64,000 bases of DNA from Owenia fusiformis (GCA_903813345.2 CAIIXF020000006.1:34263524-34327523), one strand, 5' to 3'; shown: positions 28,907-43,900, counted from the first letter of the stretch. Notes: generated by a model not told the origin, from the letters alone. Translations and numbers: made by a program.

Positions 28907-31900
28907 CTAAAGAAAAATTCTGGTAGTTACGACTTGGCTAGCATACTCAAAATGAAAAAAATATTCTAGCATTGACCAATCAAATGCATCTAATGAAAAA
29001 AAATTTGACAAAAAATATATTCTGTTTTAAGTTTATTCTTTTGAATTTAATGTCCCCTTGAAGCCCAAGTTTATCTTAGATCGAATACCAATTTGATTTA
29101 TTTACAGAAACCACTCTATTTCTTCGAATATTTTCTTAATTTTGTATTACTTAAGAACTAACAATCTGTATAATGCAAGAAAATAAATCAAATACTTAAA
29201 TCTGTGTTTCAAATAATGAACAATGAGCCACTGATGTTTCAAATGGGGGGTTAATAATTAATTAATGATTATTAATTCTTCCAGCATCCCTAAAATCTAA
29301 TCGGGTCTAGATGATGACAATATTAAATATTCTTTTAGGTTTGATAAAACAAATACAGGGTGTCCATACAGTCTCTTTATATTTTATTTCTTGGTTTAGA
29401 TTTTGTATTGAAATTGTAAAGAGAATTTATGGACACCAAGTATAACAAACTAACAAACAAACAAACAAGGCATTAACATGACAAAATGTCACCACCTAGT
29501 TGCTCACAATATTATGAGTTCAAACTTAAGTCAGATTTGAATTTCTGAGAACTTGTAAAGTCAAATTTGAACTTCTGAAAGATGAAGATGATTTTGAAAA
29601 AAAAATTTGATCAATTTGAAGCAAGTTGAAAACAGACCTTTTTGACCTTTTTTGACCTTGAGAAGGTCATTAAAGGTCAAATGTCAAATCTAAAGTCAGA
29701 TTTGAATTTCCAAGAACATGTAGATGATTTTGAAAAAAAAAATTCGTCAATTTGAAGCAAGTTGAAAAAAGACCTTTTTGACCTTTTTTGACCTTGACAA
29801 GGTCATTAAAGGTCAAATGTCAAATCTAAAGTCAGATTTGAATTTCTGAGAACATGTAGATGATTTTGAAAAAAAAAATTCGTCAATTTGAAGCAAGTTG
29901 AAAAAATACCTTTTTGACCTTTTTTGACCTTGACAAGGTCATTGAAGGTCAAATGTCAAATCTAAAGTCAAATCTAAAGTCATATTTGAATTTCTGAGAA
30001 CATGTAGATGATTTTGAAAAAAAATTTAGTCAATTTGAAGCAAGATGAAAAAATACCTTTTTGACCTTTTTTGACATTGAGAAGGTCATTGAAGGTCAAA
30101 TGTCAAATCTAAAGTCAGATTTGAATTTCTGAGAACATGTAGATGATTTTGAAAAAAGAATTTAGTCAATTTGAAGCAAGTTGAAAAAAGACCTTTTTGA
30201 CCTTTTTTGACTTTGAGAAGGTCATTGAAGGTCAAATGTCAAATCTTAAGTCAAATCTAAAGTCAGATTTGAATTTCTGAGAACACGTAGATGATTTTGC
30301 AAAAAATTTTTAGTCAATTTGAAGCAAGTTGAAAACAGACATTTTTGACCTTTTTTGACCTTGACAAGGTCATTGAAGGTCAAATGTCAAATCTTAAGTC
30401 AAATCTTAAGTCAGATTTGAATTTCTGAGAACACGTAGATGATTTTGAAAAAAATTTTTTGTCAATTTGAAGCAAGTTGAAAACAGACCTTTTTGACCTT
30501 TTTTTGACCTTGAGAAGGTCATTGAAGGTCAAATGTCAAATCTAAAGTCAGATTTGAATTTCTGAGAACATGTAGATGATTTTGAAAAAAAAATTTAGTC
30601 AATTTGAAGCAAGTTGAAAAAAGACCTTTTTGACCTTTTTTGACTTTGAGAAGGTCATTGAAGGTCAAATGCCAAATCTTAAGTCAAATCTAAAGTCAGA
30701 TTTGAATTTCTGAGAACACGTAGATGATTTTGAAAAAAAATTTTAGTCAATTTGAAGCAAGTTGAAAACAGACCTTTTTGACCTTGAGAAGGTCATTGAA
30801 GGTCAAATGTCAAATCTTAAGTCAAATCTTAAGTCAGATTTGAATTTCTGAGAACACGTAGATGATTTTGAAAAAAAATTTTAGTCAATTTGAAGCAAGT
30901 TGAAAACAGACCTTTTTGACCTTTTTTGACCTTGAGAAGGTCATTGAAGGTCAAATGTCAAATCTAAAGTCAGATTTGAAGGTCAAATGTCAAATCTTAA
31001 GTCAGATTTGAATTTCTGAGAACATGCAGATGATTTTGAAAAAAAATTTAGTCAATGTGAAGCAAGTTGAAAAAAGACCTTTTTGACCTTGAGAAGGTCA
31101 TTGAAGGTCAAATCTAAAGTCAGATTTGAACTTCTGAGAACATGTAGATGATTTAGAAAAAAATTGAGACAGTATTTGTTAAGTTATAGGAAGTTGTAAG
31201 AAATTGTTACAGACGCCGGACACCAACCGCCGGACGCCAACCGCCGGACACCAACCACCAACCGCCGGACGCCAACCGCCGTCGCAAAAAAAACGGAGAC
31301 CATAACAATATGTCACCACTTTTGGTGGTGACATAACAAAAAACAAACAAATAAACAAACAAAAAAAAAATAAATAAAAAATAAACAATGAACGAATGAA
31401 CAAAAATGACTCACAGGCTGTTGATACATAGGGACCGGACTCTGATGAAACACCTGGGGTTGACGAGCAGACATCATGTATGTCTCATTCTCCGCAGGCT
31501 GAACAGGCATACCATGGTCATCTTGAGCAGGGATTACTATTCCCCCATATGGGGTCTGGTACATGGCCTGCATATTGTTCATCTACATTTAAAATAAGCC
31601 ACAAGTTAAAAAAACGAAAACCAAATATATAAAAATTAGATTTTGACAATTTTTACCATTGACTGAAAATAACAAAATGATTAATTTTGCAATATTTCAA
31701 TTTATGTATATCTTTTTTCAAGCAACTGCTTATTTACACTCAGATGAAAATTAAGATTGGCAACATTGAGAAGGTCCACATTGTGAAAAAAATTTATTTC
31801 TCAAAAACAGAGGCAAAGATAGGAGCCGAAACAAATGGTGTAAATTGCCAGTATGGATATCCATAAAATAGATGTCAGCATTCCAACGAATTGCAGTTTT

Positions 31901-34900
31901 CGTCTGTCCATCAAAACTTGACAAACAGCTTACATATTCATCACAATAACACTTACTGTCTGCTGTTGCTGAATCTGGTGCTTCTCAATGTTGATGCTTT
32001 GCTTTACTTGATTCAACTCTTGTGTTAATTGTTTCTTTGTCAACTCTTCTTCATAACGTATATGTTCTGTCTCAGCTGTTGACCCACCTACACCTGCCAC
32101 ATTCATTTGGTTTATCCTGAAAAACATGATCAGTTACAACCCCATGGAAAGTCTAAACCATATTATACTGCAGTCTTCTTATGTTTTATCTAGATCTGAT
32201 AATAATTTTACAATTTCCCTTTTCCCTCTAAGTTGTTTTACATTCTATTTCATATTATTTCAATTCACAAATGCCGATTAACTATTTATAATAAAACTTA
32301 CTTTGCACTATGATCATCATTCCCATGTTGCGTCATGTCCATGGGTTGAATCTGGGGTGCGTTGTATGGTAGAATAGCATTATGAGGTATGTGCATGGTG
32401 TATTGTGGTTGTTCACCTCCTGTTTCAACTCGTTGAATCGGAAAATATGTTGGAACCTGACTAGCAATAGCATGTGGCCTTTCATTGGATACCAACATAG
32501 TGGGCTTTGTATCAAGCTCCTGAAAAAAACAACTAAGTTAATGATAATCGGTTTCATTTTAGGGTAATATTGACATAGCTTTCTGAACCAGGGGAGAGCC
32601 ATATTTTTGCAAAAAGAATATGAAATCTTACTAGATCTTCATTTGTTACTGAAATCAAAAATGGTTGAAAAAAGATGTTCTGATATAAAAGTGAATTGCT
32701 AAAATTATCCGCCTCCTGGTGTCACATCAACCCACGTGTCATCATAAGTATTTCTGCCCTGTGATTTAAACATACCAGGTCAGCAGTGACTTGGACAGGC
32801 TCAGTGTACTTCATCTTAGCCTTGGCGTGTCTTGAGATAGGGCCGTAGCGAGACACAAACGGAGCATCAGGGTTGAATGGGATGAAATCATCTTCCGACT
32901 CAAACAATATTGATGACCTGGTAAAACAACAAATGATGATATGAAATGTGAATTCTTTTTATCAAGGTCCAATCAACAAAAGAATAAATGTTCTATGGAT
33001 CTGACCTTCACCCTCATCTTTCGACCTTTCCAAATATGGTATTGTAATTCTAATTCATTATATGGTGTGTGTCATGTGTCAATACATCTGTCACTGGAAT
33101 TTTAGTTAAGGTAATGTAAAATAAGTACAGTGGAACAAAGAGTGAAACTGAAATAATATCACATTTCTCTTATTTGTACTGCCCATTTGTACTTACCGCG
33201 TTGAAGATACAGTCTTCCACAAAGTCCTTGGCTCTCTCGCACTTGAGGTCAAGGTTGAATCCTGGAACATAGAGATTACAGAATGATTAGATCTGAACTG
33301 GAACATTTTTTCATGTGTAATTAAATGCATTCAAGTTTGCAGCATTGAATTGCTTTATAAGGTATCCCTAATAATAAATTCAGATCCTAAATCATCCTAT
33401 TGTCATGAATAAATTGAAAGGCATTAAACTGACCATATTTACCAAATATTCCAGCCATGATCCCAACCTAATCTGAGTATGAGATACATACCTTTGAGCC
33501 CCGAGAACTATTTGTGCCAAGTATCCTACTTGCATCAATTCCGCTTGTCCATGGCTGATAATCGGGGGCTTCGTTACTCATAAATTCAAGGGCAGAGTCA
33601 ACTGTAGATGTACTTGAGAATGGTTCATTGCCCCTGGATGATGTTGTGCATGATGGTTCATTGCCCCTGCTCTCTAAATACAATTAAGGAATAAATAAAG
33701 ACAAAGATTAGCATGATGTTAACAGAATCAAAACACTAAATTAGTAAATGGTCACTCAAAAGTTAATCAGTGCCTATAACATGTGTACAAATATGAAGGA
33801 AATCTGACTTGCTGTTTTTTTCTGATATGGCAATGACAAGAATTGTCTCAAAACTTCTAAAATGAGATGCCAGAAAGCAAAATGGTCATCAAGAAGTTGA
33901 TCAACTGTATAACTTGGTCCCGTCTAACAAGTGTATGAAATGCAACAAAAACTTTGAAAAAGACAAGATGGCTGCCTGAAAATTTAAGATATATTTAATT
34001 ATTGCCAATCTCAGTGAATAGATTTCTCATTTCTGTTCTGGTGCAAGGTAATTTTCAAATTCTCAACAAAGAATGTTGAATTTAACGGTTCAATATCACA
34101 GCTATAATACCTGAAATCTGTAGCTGCGCCTGTAATGATGTCACAAGATGGCTGCTCATCTGACTATCGCTAAATGAACGTACACATTCATCTGTCGTCA
34201 TAACATCTTCCTGATTTAACAAAGGCGACTGATTATGTGTGTTAGAATCCACCTTTGACCCACGTCTTTCTGTTCCTGGAGGCATGGCTCTTGAAGCCTG
34301 GGGGTGCCCACTTTGGTACTGTTCTGCGGGTGGATTGTTTTGTGGTTTCTGCTCTAACTTCTGAAGTTGAGACTCTATCTCCTGCTTCTTTTGATGTAGG
34401 ACCTCGAGGGTGCCCGTCTTAGGTAGCATGTTACCATTGTGTACAGCAGGTAGAGAGACCTGTGGAAAAACAAATTGGTTCAATTCGTTGAATTCATAAT
34501 TAAGGGTATTTCGTTCATTTGATGAAGACTGAGTACACTTGGGGTATTTTTCAAGATCTTCTCATTTAATGCCTTGGTCACATTTGCTCCGATCCATCGG
34601 CCGGCGCCCACCCGATTGAGTATTTTGTTCAATTTTGAACAAAATACTCAATCGGCCGGGCGCGGTAGAGAAAATTGGAGCAAATGTGACAAAGGCATTA
34701 GTAATCATTTGCAATGACCATTGAAATGAATCCCAACACTGGGAATGTTAGAGAATACTCTAAGCTAATTACTATTAGCTTTAACATGGCCCAGAGCATG
34801 AATTTTCCTAATCACTAGGGAGGGGACAACACAAGGACATGATGAACACTAGCATAGTAAGATTCACCTGTCGATGGATACGATGGAAAATAATTTGCGC

Positions 34901-37900
34901 TATAACCCTCAACCCTCAATGGCAGTCCCTATAAATCACTTTTTGTGGAATACTTTCAACAATTGCATAAGACATCTTTGTCAGTAAAGGTATCACACCA
35001 CTATTAGGTGAATTGATTTTACTGGTGTGATTCCAGTAAATACAATACTCCACATTCCAGGAATGTTAAATCCCAGACAACAATCACACAGATGAGAAAT
35101 GAAACATCATTCAAACTCATTAGAAAAACACACAGTTAGTATATGCTCAACATACCAAAGCTAAATGATAATTAAAGAAGCTCTCATGACATACAGTAAA
35201 ACCTGTCTAATCTGAACATCACTTGGACTAGTCAAAAGTGTTCAGATGAGCAGGTGTTCATATTTCAAGGTTTCTCAATATGTAAATCATGGTATACTAC
35301 AAAACTTGGACCAAGAAAAACTATTCACATTGAGATATGTTGGGATGGCAGAGGTGTCATGATATCCAGGTTTTACTGTACATGTAGGCAATATTAAAGT
35401 GGCATTCTAATTAATGTGGAATTCTAATTAAAGTGGCATTCTAACATATTTGAGCTGGCTCATTAAAGCAGTTTCATGTCATTTAATTCAATTTTTGTAA
35501 ATATCGAATTCTAAAAATCAGGAATGTTTTACACAGTGTTTGATCTTTAAGATACAATTTACTTACTTACAACTGTTGTGTATAAGTTGTAATTGTATTT
35601 TAAAGAGAAACAATCTTAAAATTTTACAAATAAAAACATGTATTTATTAGTAACATTTTAAGATTGTTTCAATATTCTTTTGACTGCTGCAAGTGGTAAC
35701 TGTTTTGCATTTTTAAAAATTTGGTGTATTTTAAGACAATTGGCCACTTTTATAATAGCTATATAAATAACTAAATGACTTTATTAGACAAAGGTATCAA
35801 ATTAAAATATCATTTATGCCAAAAATGAAGCAGCTTTAAGAATTAAAATTAGCCTATGGTATATTGGTTTACATCTCATGCCAAGTGATGATATCCAAAT
35901 TTGTACTATTTTGGCTAATATGACCCTTTCTTTTCCCTCATGTAATGAAATTTGAAAATGCCGATCTGCCTTTTATTCAACTTTTCATATATGCACTTCC
36001 TCCTCAAAAAATTAAATGGCTATAATGATACTTTGATGTGACCCCTTAAAGCTAAAATCAATTTTGGCTATAATGATACTTTGACGTGACCCCTTAAAGC
36101 TAAAATCAACTTTGGCTATAATGATACCTTGACAAGACCCCTTAAAGCTAAAATCAATTTTGGCTATAATGATACTTTGACGTGACCCCTTAAAGCTAAA
36201 ATCAACTTTGGCTATAATGATACCTTGACAAGACCCCTTAAAGCTAAAATCAACTTTGGCTATAATGATACCTTAACAAGACCCCTTAAAGCTATAAGGT
36301 GGCTAAGGAAAGAGCACTCACATTGACAGTGTAGTAGGATCCATCAGGTTGGTAATGAACAAGCCGACCCATTGCAACGTCACCCTAGAAACACACACCC
36401 CAGTCAGCAAAATCAATGTAAGGGATCATCTCAAGGATCACAATAGAAGGTCGTCTATGTAGGATGTACTGTGAAACCTTTGAGATGATCCCTCACTCAC
36501 AAGCGTAAAGAAATGTTGTGTCGAACCGCCATTCATAAACAAAGGTCAATTTTTATTTTTGATGTATTTCTGTGAGCTTGCACCAGACTTTATATTAGGA
36601 TTTATGGCTTTCAAGACTCATTAGTCATTATTAGCTGGAGTCTCTGACCAACAAAAGTAATACAGAGACTGGAAGAAGTGAGTCATTTCAGTCTGATGCA
36701 AAGTCCAAAAGGGCTTGATTTGAGTCAGACTGTTGAAATCAAGCATAATACCATCATTGGCCTTGTTTACTTGGGGTTCTAGGCAAGATAAAAATGTCAC
36801 AATGGTCGTTGTATTTAGATTTCTCCTTTTCAATTTGCACATCTCTTCTGTATAATGTGAAAGAAGTACTTTTTCTGTTTCTTAAATTTCTTTCGCTGTT
36901 AACCATCCAATTATGCCTAACAGGGTGATCACTAAGACCAATTCCCAGAACTTAATGATCACCCTGTATTCTAGGCAATTCTAGGCATAACTTCAAATGC
37001 ATAACTTCTTAACGCTGATATCTCTAATTTATGTTTTAACATAAATAGATAGAGTTTGACCATTGTAACATTTTTTCTCATCAACACATTATAAATCGTG
37101 CAGAACAAAAACATTGTTGGTACAGCCAGCTAATTAGCAGTGAATTCCGATAAATATACAAGTTTAAAGTACATAAAGGTACAGCCATCTTTCATACAGT
37201 AAGAACTGTAAGGATTCTTTCTTTTAGAAATTAATGATTAATACCTTTTTATAAATGTTTAACCCCTTGAATACCCAGAGTGCAGAATATACCAGTGACA
37301 GAATTTCTCTCTAAAATGGCTAATACATTGAGAAATTTTGTTCAATTTTCACAAATTATGGATAAAGATATGTGTAATTTTTCATTGTTCTTTGTTACCA
37401 AAATGAACATCAAACATTGTATATTAAGTTACAAATATGGCAAAAGCAAGCACAAATGAAAAATGCTCTGGTATTGAAGAGGTTAATTAACAAAAATTAA
37501 GATAAATAACAGTCCTATCAAAAATCTTTCATTTTGTATTTGACTCAAAAAGAAAGGATCATTCCGGATAATCGAGAATGTTAAGTTCAAAAGATATTAA
37601 ATACTTATCCATGTGTTTCTCTGAGAAATATTTTGGACTTTAATTTTTATTAGATATACTGTATATAGAGTGATATCCTTTGATCTATGAGTGATATGAT
37701 TTTAATCCATGCATGGATATTGATATTTGCACACATACAAGTGTAGCAAGGGAGAGTGCAGATATCAATATTCATGAGAGGATAAAAAACATATCTGATC
37801 TGATTTTTACTTTATTCAATAGTTAGTTAAAGGATGCTTAAATAATTCATTGTACAGTCAGTATTGTTTTGAGTCAATTAGCAAAAATTTGTTAACCATT

Positions 37901-40900
37901 TGTTAACCATCCGAAAGGGTGAATTTGCCAAAAATATGATCTTTTTTACTTGTTACAAAAAACAGTTTTTATTTTGACATGAAATCCCACAAATATCCCA
38001 CCATCTAACATACCCATAAAACTGGAATTTTCCTGGGGTCTGCTAAGTATGCTATGTTCAAAACATGTTATTAAAAATAGCAGACAATAGGAGCAATTCC
38101 AGTGAATGGTCTAGACTGATAAGAGTTAAGAACTGTTTGTGTAAAACTTGGCAGGCCAATCTGAAAATCACACAAGGAAAAGTAAAACAAAATTATTGCA
38201 GAAATTATAATTGGAAGTCTGAAGCATTGAGCATTAATAAACAAGAACAGTGTTAGCTTAAGGTCCATTTTTGTACAATCGTAACTTACAATTCCTAGAA
38301 AATGTGCAATTTCAGGTAAACAATAATTCAATGTAAGTTACAACAGTTCAGAAAACTGACCATATTTTGTACACTCATGAGTTACAGAAAATATATGAAC
38401 ACTGTATAATGATTAAAGAACTCCAAACATACATATACTCTCAACATTGAAAATATTTCTGATGAAAGCTATTCAATCAAAAATGATATGGGACAGAAAA
38501 AAGGGTCTTGAAACATAAAAATGGACCAAAGGATGACCCTCTGTTTGCAAAGCCACTGTCATAGTTCATGAGAGTTAATGATGTTGCCGATGATGTCAGG
38601 GGTCATGTGATTGGAGGTGAGCATGGGCATGTTAGAAATGTCTTGATTGTTAATGTAGTATTACCTCTTAATTTTGGCTAATGGCCATATATGAGATTTG
38701 AACACAATGTTATGTGTATTAAAATGTTGTAGAATCAGATTGTGTAATTCTCAAAAATAAATTGGTGGGGAATTTGTTATGTTGGTAGAATGCATTAGCT
38801 GGCTCATATTGAAGGATATATGGATATATGAACTATGGGAACATGAAGCTTCATAAGAGATTAAGAGGGAGAATGTTTACAATAGGAACAGCCAGACCTG
38901 GATGAATTTGAAATTGAAGTTTGGGTTGACCTCGTTTAACCCTTGCAAAAAAGCAAAGAATTTGTTCTTATAAGTGATATTGGCTATTACTCTGAATCCA
39001 GGGCTTGCATTAACGGCGTCCCGTACATGTTAAGGACTCAAAAAATAATTTGGAGGATGCAAAAATGAAAATATTTCAGTTTTTTGAATGCAAAATATTT
39101 TTAGGTCAATATATATATCTTTTATTGACTCTTTAGATGTCATATCATGACATATTAGTCACTAAGGTAGAGCAGTTCTTCCCATTGTCGAGTTGAAGAA
39201 CTGGTATCTTTATCCTGGCAAGAACCATAGACAATTCTAGCCAGCGCCAGCCTTTTATCGAGTTAGCAGCACTCTAGTAATTGCCGGTATAGGTCAGCAG
39301 TCATAGGTCAAAGACAAATCACAAGAAGTGCTGTGACCTGGGTTTGAACCCAAGACCTCTACTTTTTCAGCCTGAAGCCAGACTTCCTGCTTATACTACA
39401 ATGTGTTTACAACGATACCTAACAAAAACAAATAATTATGATCTCTCACCTTTATTTGAATCGTAAATAAGGCTCAACATGTTGAATATTTACAAATAAT
39501 CATGATTCTCTCGAATTTTTTCGACTTTGTTTATTTTTAGATTTGAAACCATGACACGCCACAGTTTTTCCTATTCAGACACAAATATTAGGTTATTCAT
39601 GAAATAAAATGTATTCACTGTCGAATGAACGAACATGCATTTATTCAGTCCGTACTTAACGTTTACTTCCGTTTTAAATTCGCGGCAAGAAATCAAAAAC
39701 TGAAAGGTGTTTTGGTAAAAAATGCTTTTAAAATAAAGTTATACCTCAAAACAGGCTAGAAATAAGGGACACACTTTTTTTCAAAGGACACACTTTTTTA
39801 AAAAAATTGCGTCCTTGGGACTCACAAATTTTCTAACCTAATGCAAGCGCTGCTCTGAATCTGAGCCTGAGCACTGCAATATCTCAAGAACATATGTTTT
39901 GGTCAGAGTTTAGTAGTGGGCCCCTGTTTCATATACAGGTGGTTGCACATACCTGAGTGTACTGTCCATTGGCATCCACTATCACCTGCTGGGTCGGGGG
40001 CCGTTGTGCAAATTCAAAAGCTCCTGGTTGTACAACTGCCCCTTGGGGAAGACCTGGAACCATACCCTGTGGCACCATCTGTACAGCCTGTGGACGGGCT
40101 ACCATTGCTCCCTGGGGAATGACTGTTCCCACACGTTGTTGATGTACCACACCTTCAGTTGGCGCTAGTAAAGGACGATTTGGCGTATGAGTTGCAGCAA
40201 TTCTTTTACCCATGGCTGTAAAATATTCACACTTCTTTTAAAGGATTGGGTCAAAAATGTCCTGTTAAAAACTTACAAAAATTACATATTACAAATGGCT
40301 TTATCATTAACTTTTAACTTTACTCAGGTCTTTCACTGATATATGGCCTGAAGATATCTAAAACCTATGTTCAGTCACTTGTTTCTCAATTTTGTAGTTT
40401 CACTTTGAGATGAGAGTTGAACAATTACATCAAAAGTCATTGACATTTACCTGCAGATGTATAAGCATTGGGTTGTTCTTGTTGAGGCGTATGCTGACTC
40501 TCAACAGATGCCATTCTTATCTTGGGTCCTGTATAGATTTGGGGTTGACTAACTGCTGGGGTAGCTACCATAGTTCCTAAATGTCTGGGCCCTGCAGCAG
40601 CATTAGCTTTTATATCAGACCTGCAACAGAAGAAATTAAATTGATGCAATATAAGTCTAGCTATAAATTATTCCAATATGACTGTCTTGTTTCTACTGCA
40701 GCTTGTAAAATGCATCTTTGTTCACTTGGCTCCTGACAGTCTGAACGCAGACCGAGAGTGTGAAGATGTGTAAAATGTGGAATGTTTAAAATTAAAGGCA
40801 GAATCAGATCTATAGGGAGTGACAAAATTGCAAACAATATGTACAATTGATCTACCAATGTACTAGTATTCCTCACAAGCTCAAATATAACATCTCTCAA

Positions 40901-43900
40901 AAGATCAGTGACATGTTAGCAATTGGTGAAGTTATTTAAGATTTAAAGGGCAAAAATGGGGGAACAATATTTAAATTCTCCCAATTTAATAAAAATGGTA
41001 ACCATTCTTATAGACAAATGATTGCATTATTGTAAAAATCGCTAGTTTTCCTCAAATTAAGTATATTCTTGGGGTATTTTTAGAAAATAGACATGACATT
41101 GAATGATTTGAACCCAAAATAATCTAAAATTGAAACAATTTCCATTAAGAAGGTGCACAAAAGTAATTGCTATATCTGATTCTGCCTTACTGAACAAGTA
41201 AAATGTAAAAAAATTAGCCCCAAGATTGTTCTCAATAAATCTAATTATTCATAAATTAAATGTGAATGCAGTGGACTAAGTGTGCATAACAGAGAAGTAT
41301 TAACCTGTGCCATATGGTACATATACTGTACTTACACAGGTGTTTGAGCATGTGAGATATGATCAACATCACTCTCTGCACTTTCTCTTTTTAATCTGTC
41401 CTCAGATATTGACCTATCAGGAGTCTCCCTCTTGTTATATGTTGCGGCATCTGGTGGTCGAGGCCCCATGCGTCGACTCTTAGCACGGTACCTACGAGAT
41501 GAAGTATCAATATTATGTGGTCGAATAGTCCAGGGTTTCTTCCTTAATTTTAGAACTTTATTCCATAAAAACAGAGAAAATCAAAGATTCTCTAAAATTA
41601 CACTATCTGGTTCATACTTTATTATTTGTAAATATGGAAATATATAATTTCTGCATATCAAACACATTGGCATCTTTTTAATTTGGTGTTTTCCAAGGTG
41701 TCAAATGAACTGAAATGAATCTATAGATGCCATGCAAAGAAATTCTTAATTAACATTCACTGTATGACAAACAAAATTTGTACATGTACATGTACACACA
41801 ATAAAATATCAAAACTCAAATTCACATACTTTTCCAATTCCTCTTTGGAGTGTGCAAACGTACAAAGAGCTCCTCTTGGGCACATTGTCTTTGCCATATA
41901 GTCTCGGCAATAATTTGTTTTGTACTTTGCATTATGGGAAGAAGAAGGCTCATGACGTCTATTGTACGACAAAGTCTGCATGAAGGGGATTAGGCCTTGT
42001 ATAATTGTCTTGATTGCCCGCAGCACAAATGCAAGGTTCTCCCATGATGGAGAAGGAGATTCTGAAATGGAAACATCACAAAATATTTGAAAAACACTCT
42101 ACGTGCAATTTCTCATATTTCAATTTATTCTTCAAATGATACACACATAAGTAAATATAAACATAGAAGCCTGAAGTACTTGACAGGGCTAGGGTCAACA
42201 CTGGCTAGAAGCCTGAAGTACCAGGGCTAGGGTCAATATTGGCTTAGAAGGCTTACCAGGGCTAAGGTTAACAATGGCTAAAAGCCTGAAGAACTTGAAC
42301 GAGCTAGGGTCAATGTTGACTAGAAGCCTGAAGTACTTACCAGGACTAGGGTCAACACTGGCAAGAAGCCTGAAGTACCAGGGCTAGGGTCAATATTGGC
42401 TAGAAGCCTGAAGTACCAGGGCTAGGGTCAATATTGGCTAGAAGGGTTACCAGGGCTAGGGTTAACAATGGCTAAAAGCCTGAAGAACTTGAAAGAGCTG
42501 GGTCAATGTTGACTAGAAGCCTGAAGTACTTACCAAGCCTGGGGTAAATACTGGCAAGAAGCCTGAAGTACCAGGGCTAGGGTCAACACTGGCTAGAAGC
42601 CTGAAGAACTTGAATGAGCTTGGGTCAATGTTGACTAGAAGCCTGAAGTACTTACCAGGGCTAGGGTCAACACTGGCTAGAAGCCTGAAGTACTCATGTA
42701 ATCGGGTCAAGTTTCCAGGGTCATTGGACCTCTGTAAAACTATCATCAGCTCATCAACACTTTGGTTGAATGACTCTGGATTCTGAAGCTGAAAATATAA
42801 CATTGAACATAAATGATATCTGTTCCTTGGTAGGAAGCATTTGCCAACTTGGCAATATATCATATTGAAAACAAGACTACTATCTCCCTTTATGATACTT
42901 GCAATCAAATATGTAAAAGGAAAAATTGAAGAATAAAATAAGAAGATTTATCAAATAATCCAGGAAATCATTCTGATTACTGTGGTCTGAAACCTACTTT
43001 ATCAACAATAGACTGCATATGTGACTTGTGTATGGCATCCCCATAGAGCAATGAAGACCATTGGTCAGGGGCAATCCTCAACCCTGCCTCTGTCGCGATC
43101 TGCACAATCTGAGCATCATGCTCTCGTCGTAAACTGTCATATATTCGGAACTCTTCCTTTAGCTCCATCAGCGAGGACTCTTCGTTCCTTTTTGTGACCT
43201 GAAATAGCATAGTAATGAACATTTAGGAAAATACAAGTATTGTAATCCGTCAGAAAGTATTTATTTATTTCAGTGCAACAAAACAACAAATTCATTGAAG
43301 CAAGATGTTTTTCGAAGTGTGACAACTTTAACCGTTTGTTAGCGATAATTCCTTGATAACAACATGTATGTTCTAATCCAATGCAAAAGGAGGATAACAA
43401 TCAGTTCCATGCCAAATTCTGATGCTGATAAATATAGGCAGCCATTGTATAATGGTTCATTTTGGCATCATCAAAATTACATAGTACAATGTTCTTATTT
43501 CCAATAATGATACAGTAAGGCTACATTTGTATTTTCAGGATCAAAACTCTGTTATGCATGAATAACTCAAGGTCAAAATTAGAAATGAGATATGTTATTT
43601 TAGTAAAAATGTCTCTTGTTGATTGGGCATTCATATTAAAAGAGTAGAATTTTAGGCTTTAAATAATCTTAGAATCTTAGGCTTTAAATAATTGGCAGTG
43701 AGGAACATATAAATGTGTATGACCAGTTTTTGTTTCCATCTCAAAATAAATGTATGCTTCCACTGGAAAAAATGACAACCATGATTAATTTTTAACTGAG
43801 AAAGTTGAATGGCAAGATAGCAATAATAGTTGAATTATGAAACAAAATGTATGCAATCTAGCCTTTGGCTTTCAGAGACTATATGATTACTAAAAGTTAT

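Noticed and set aside
26256-31165. CRISPR-like regular repeats
   Set aside because: The units are contiguous tandem repeats without unique spacers, in an animal genome.
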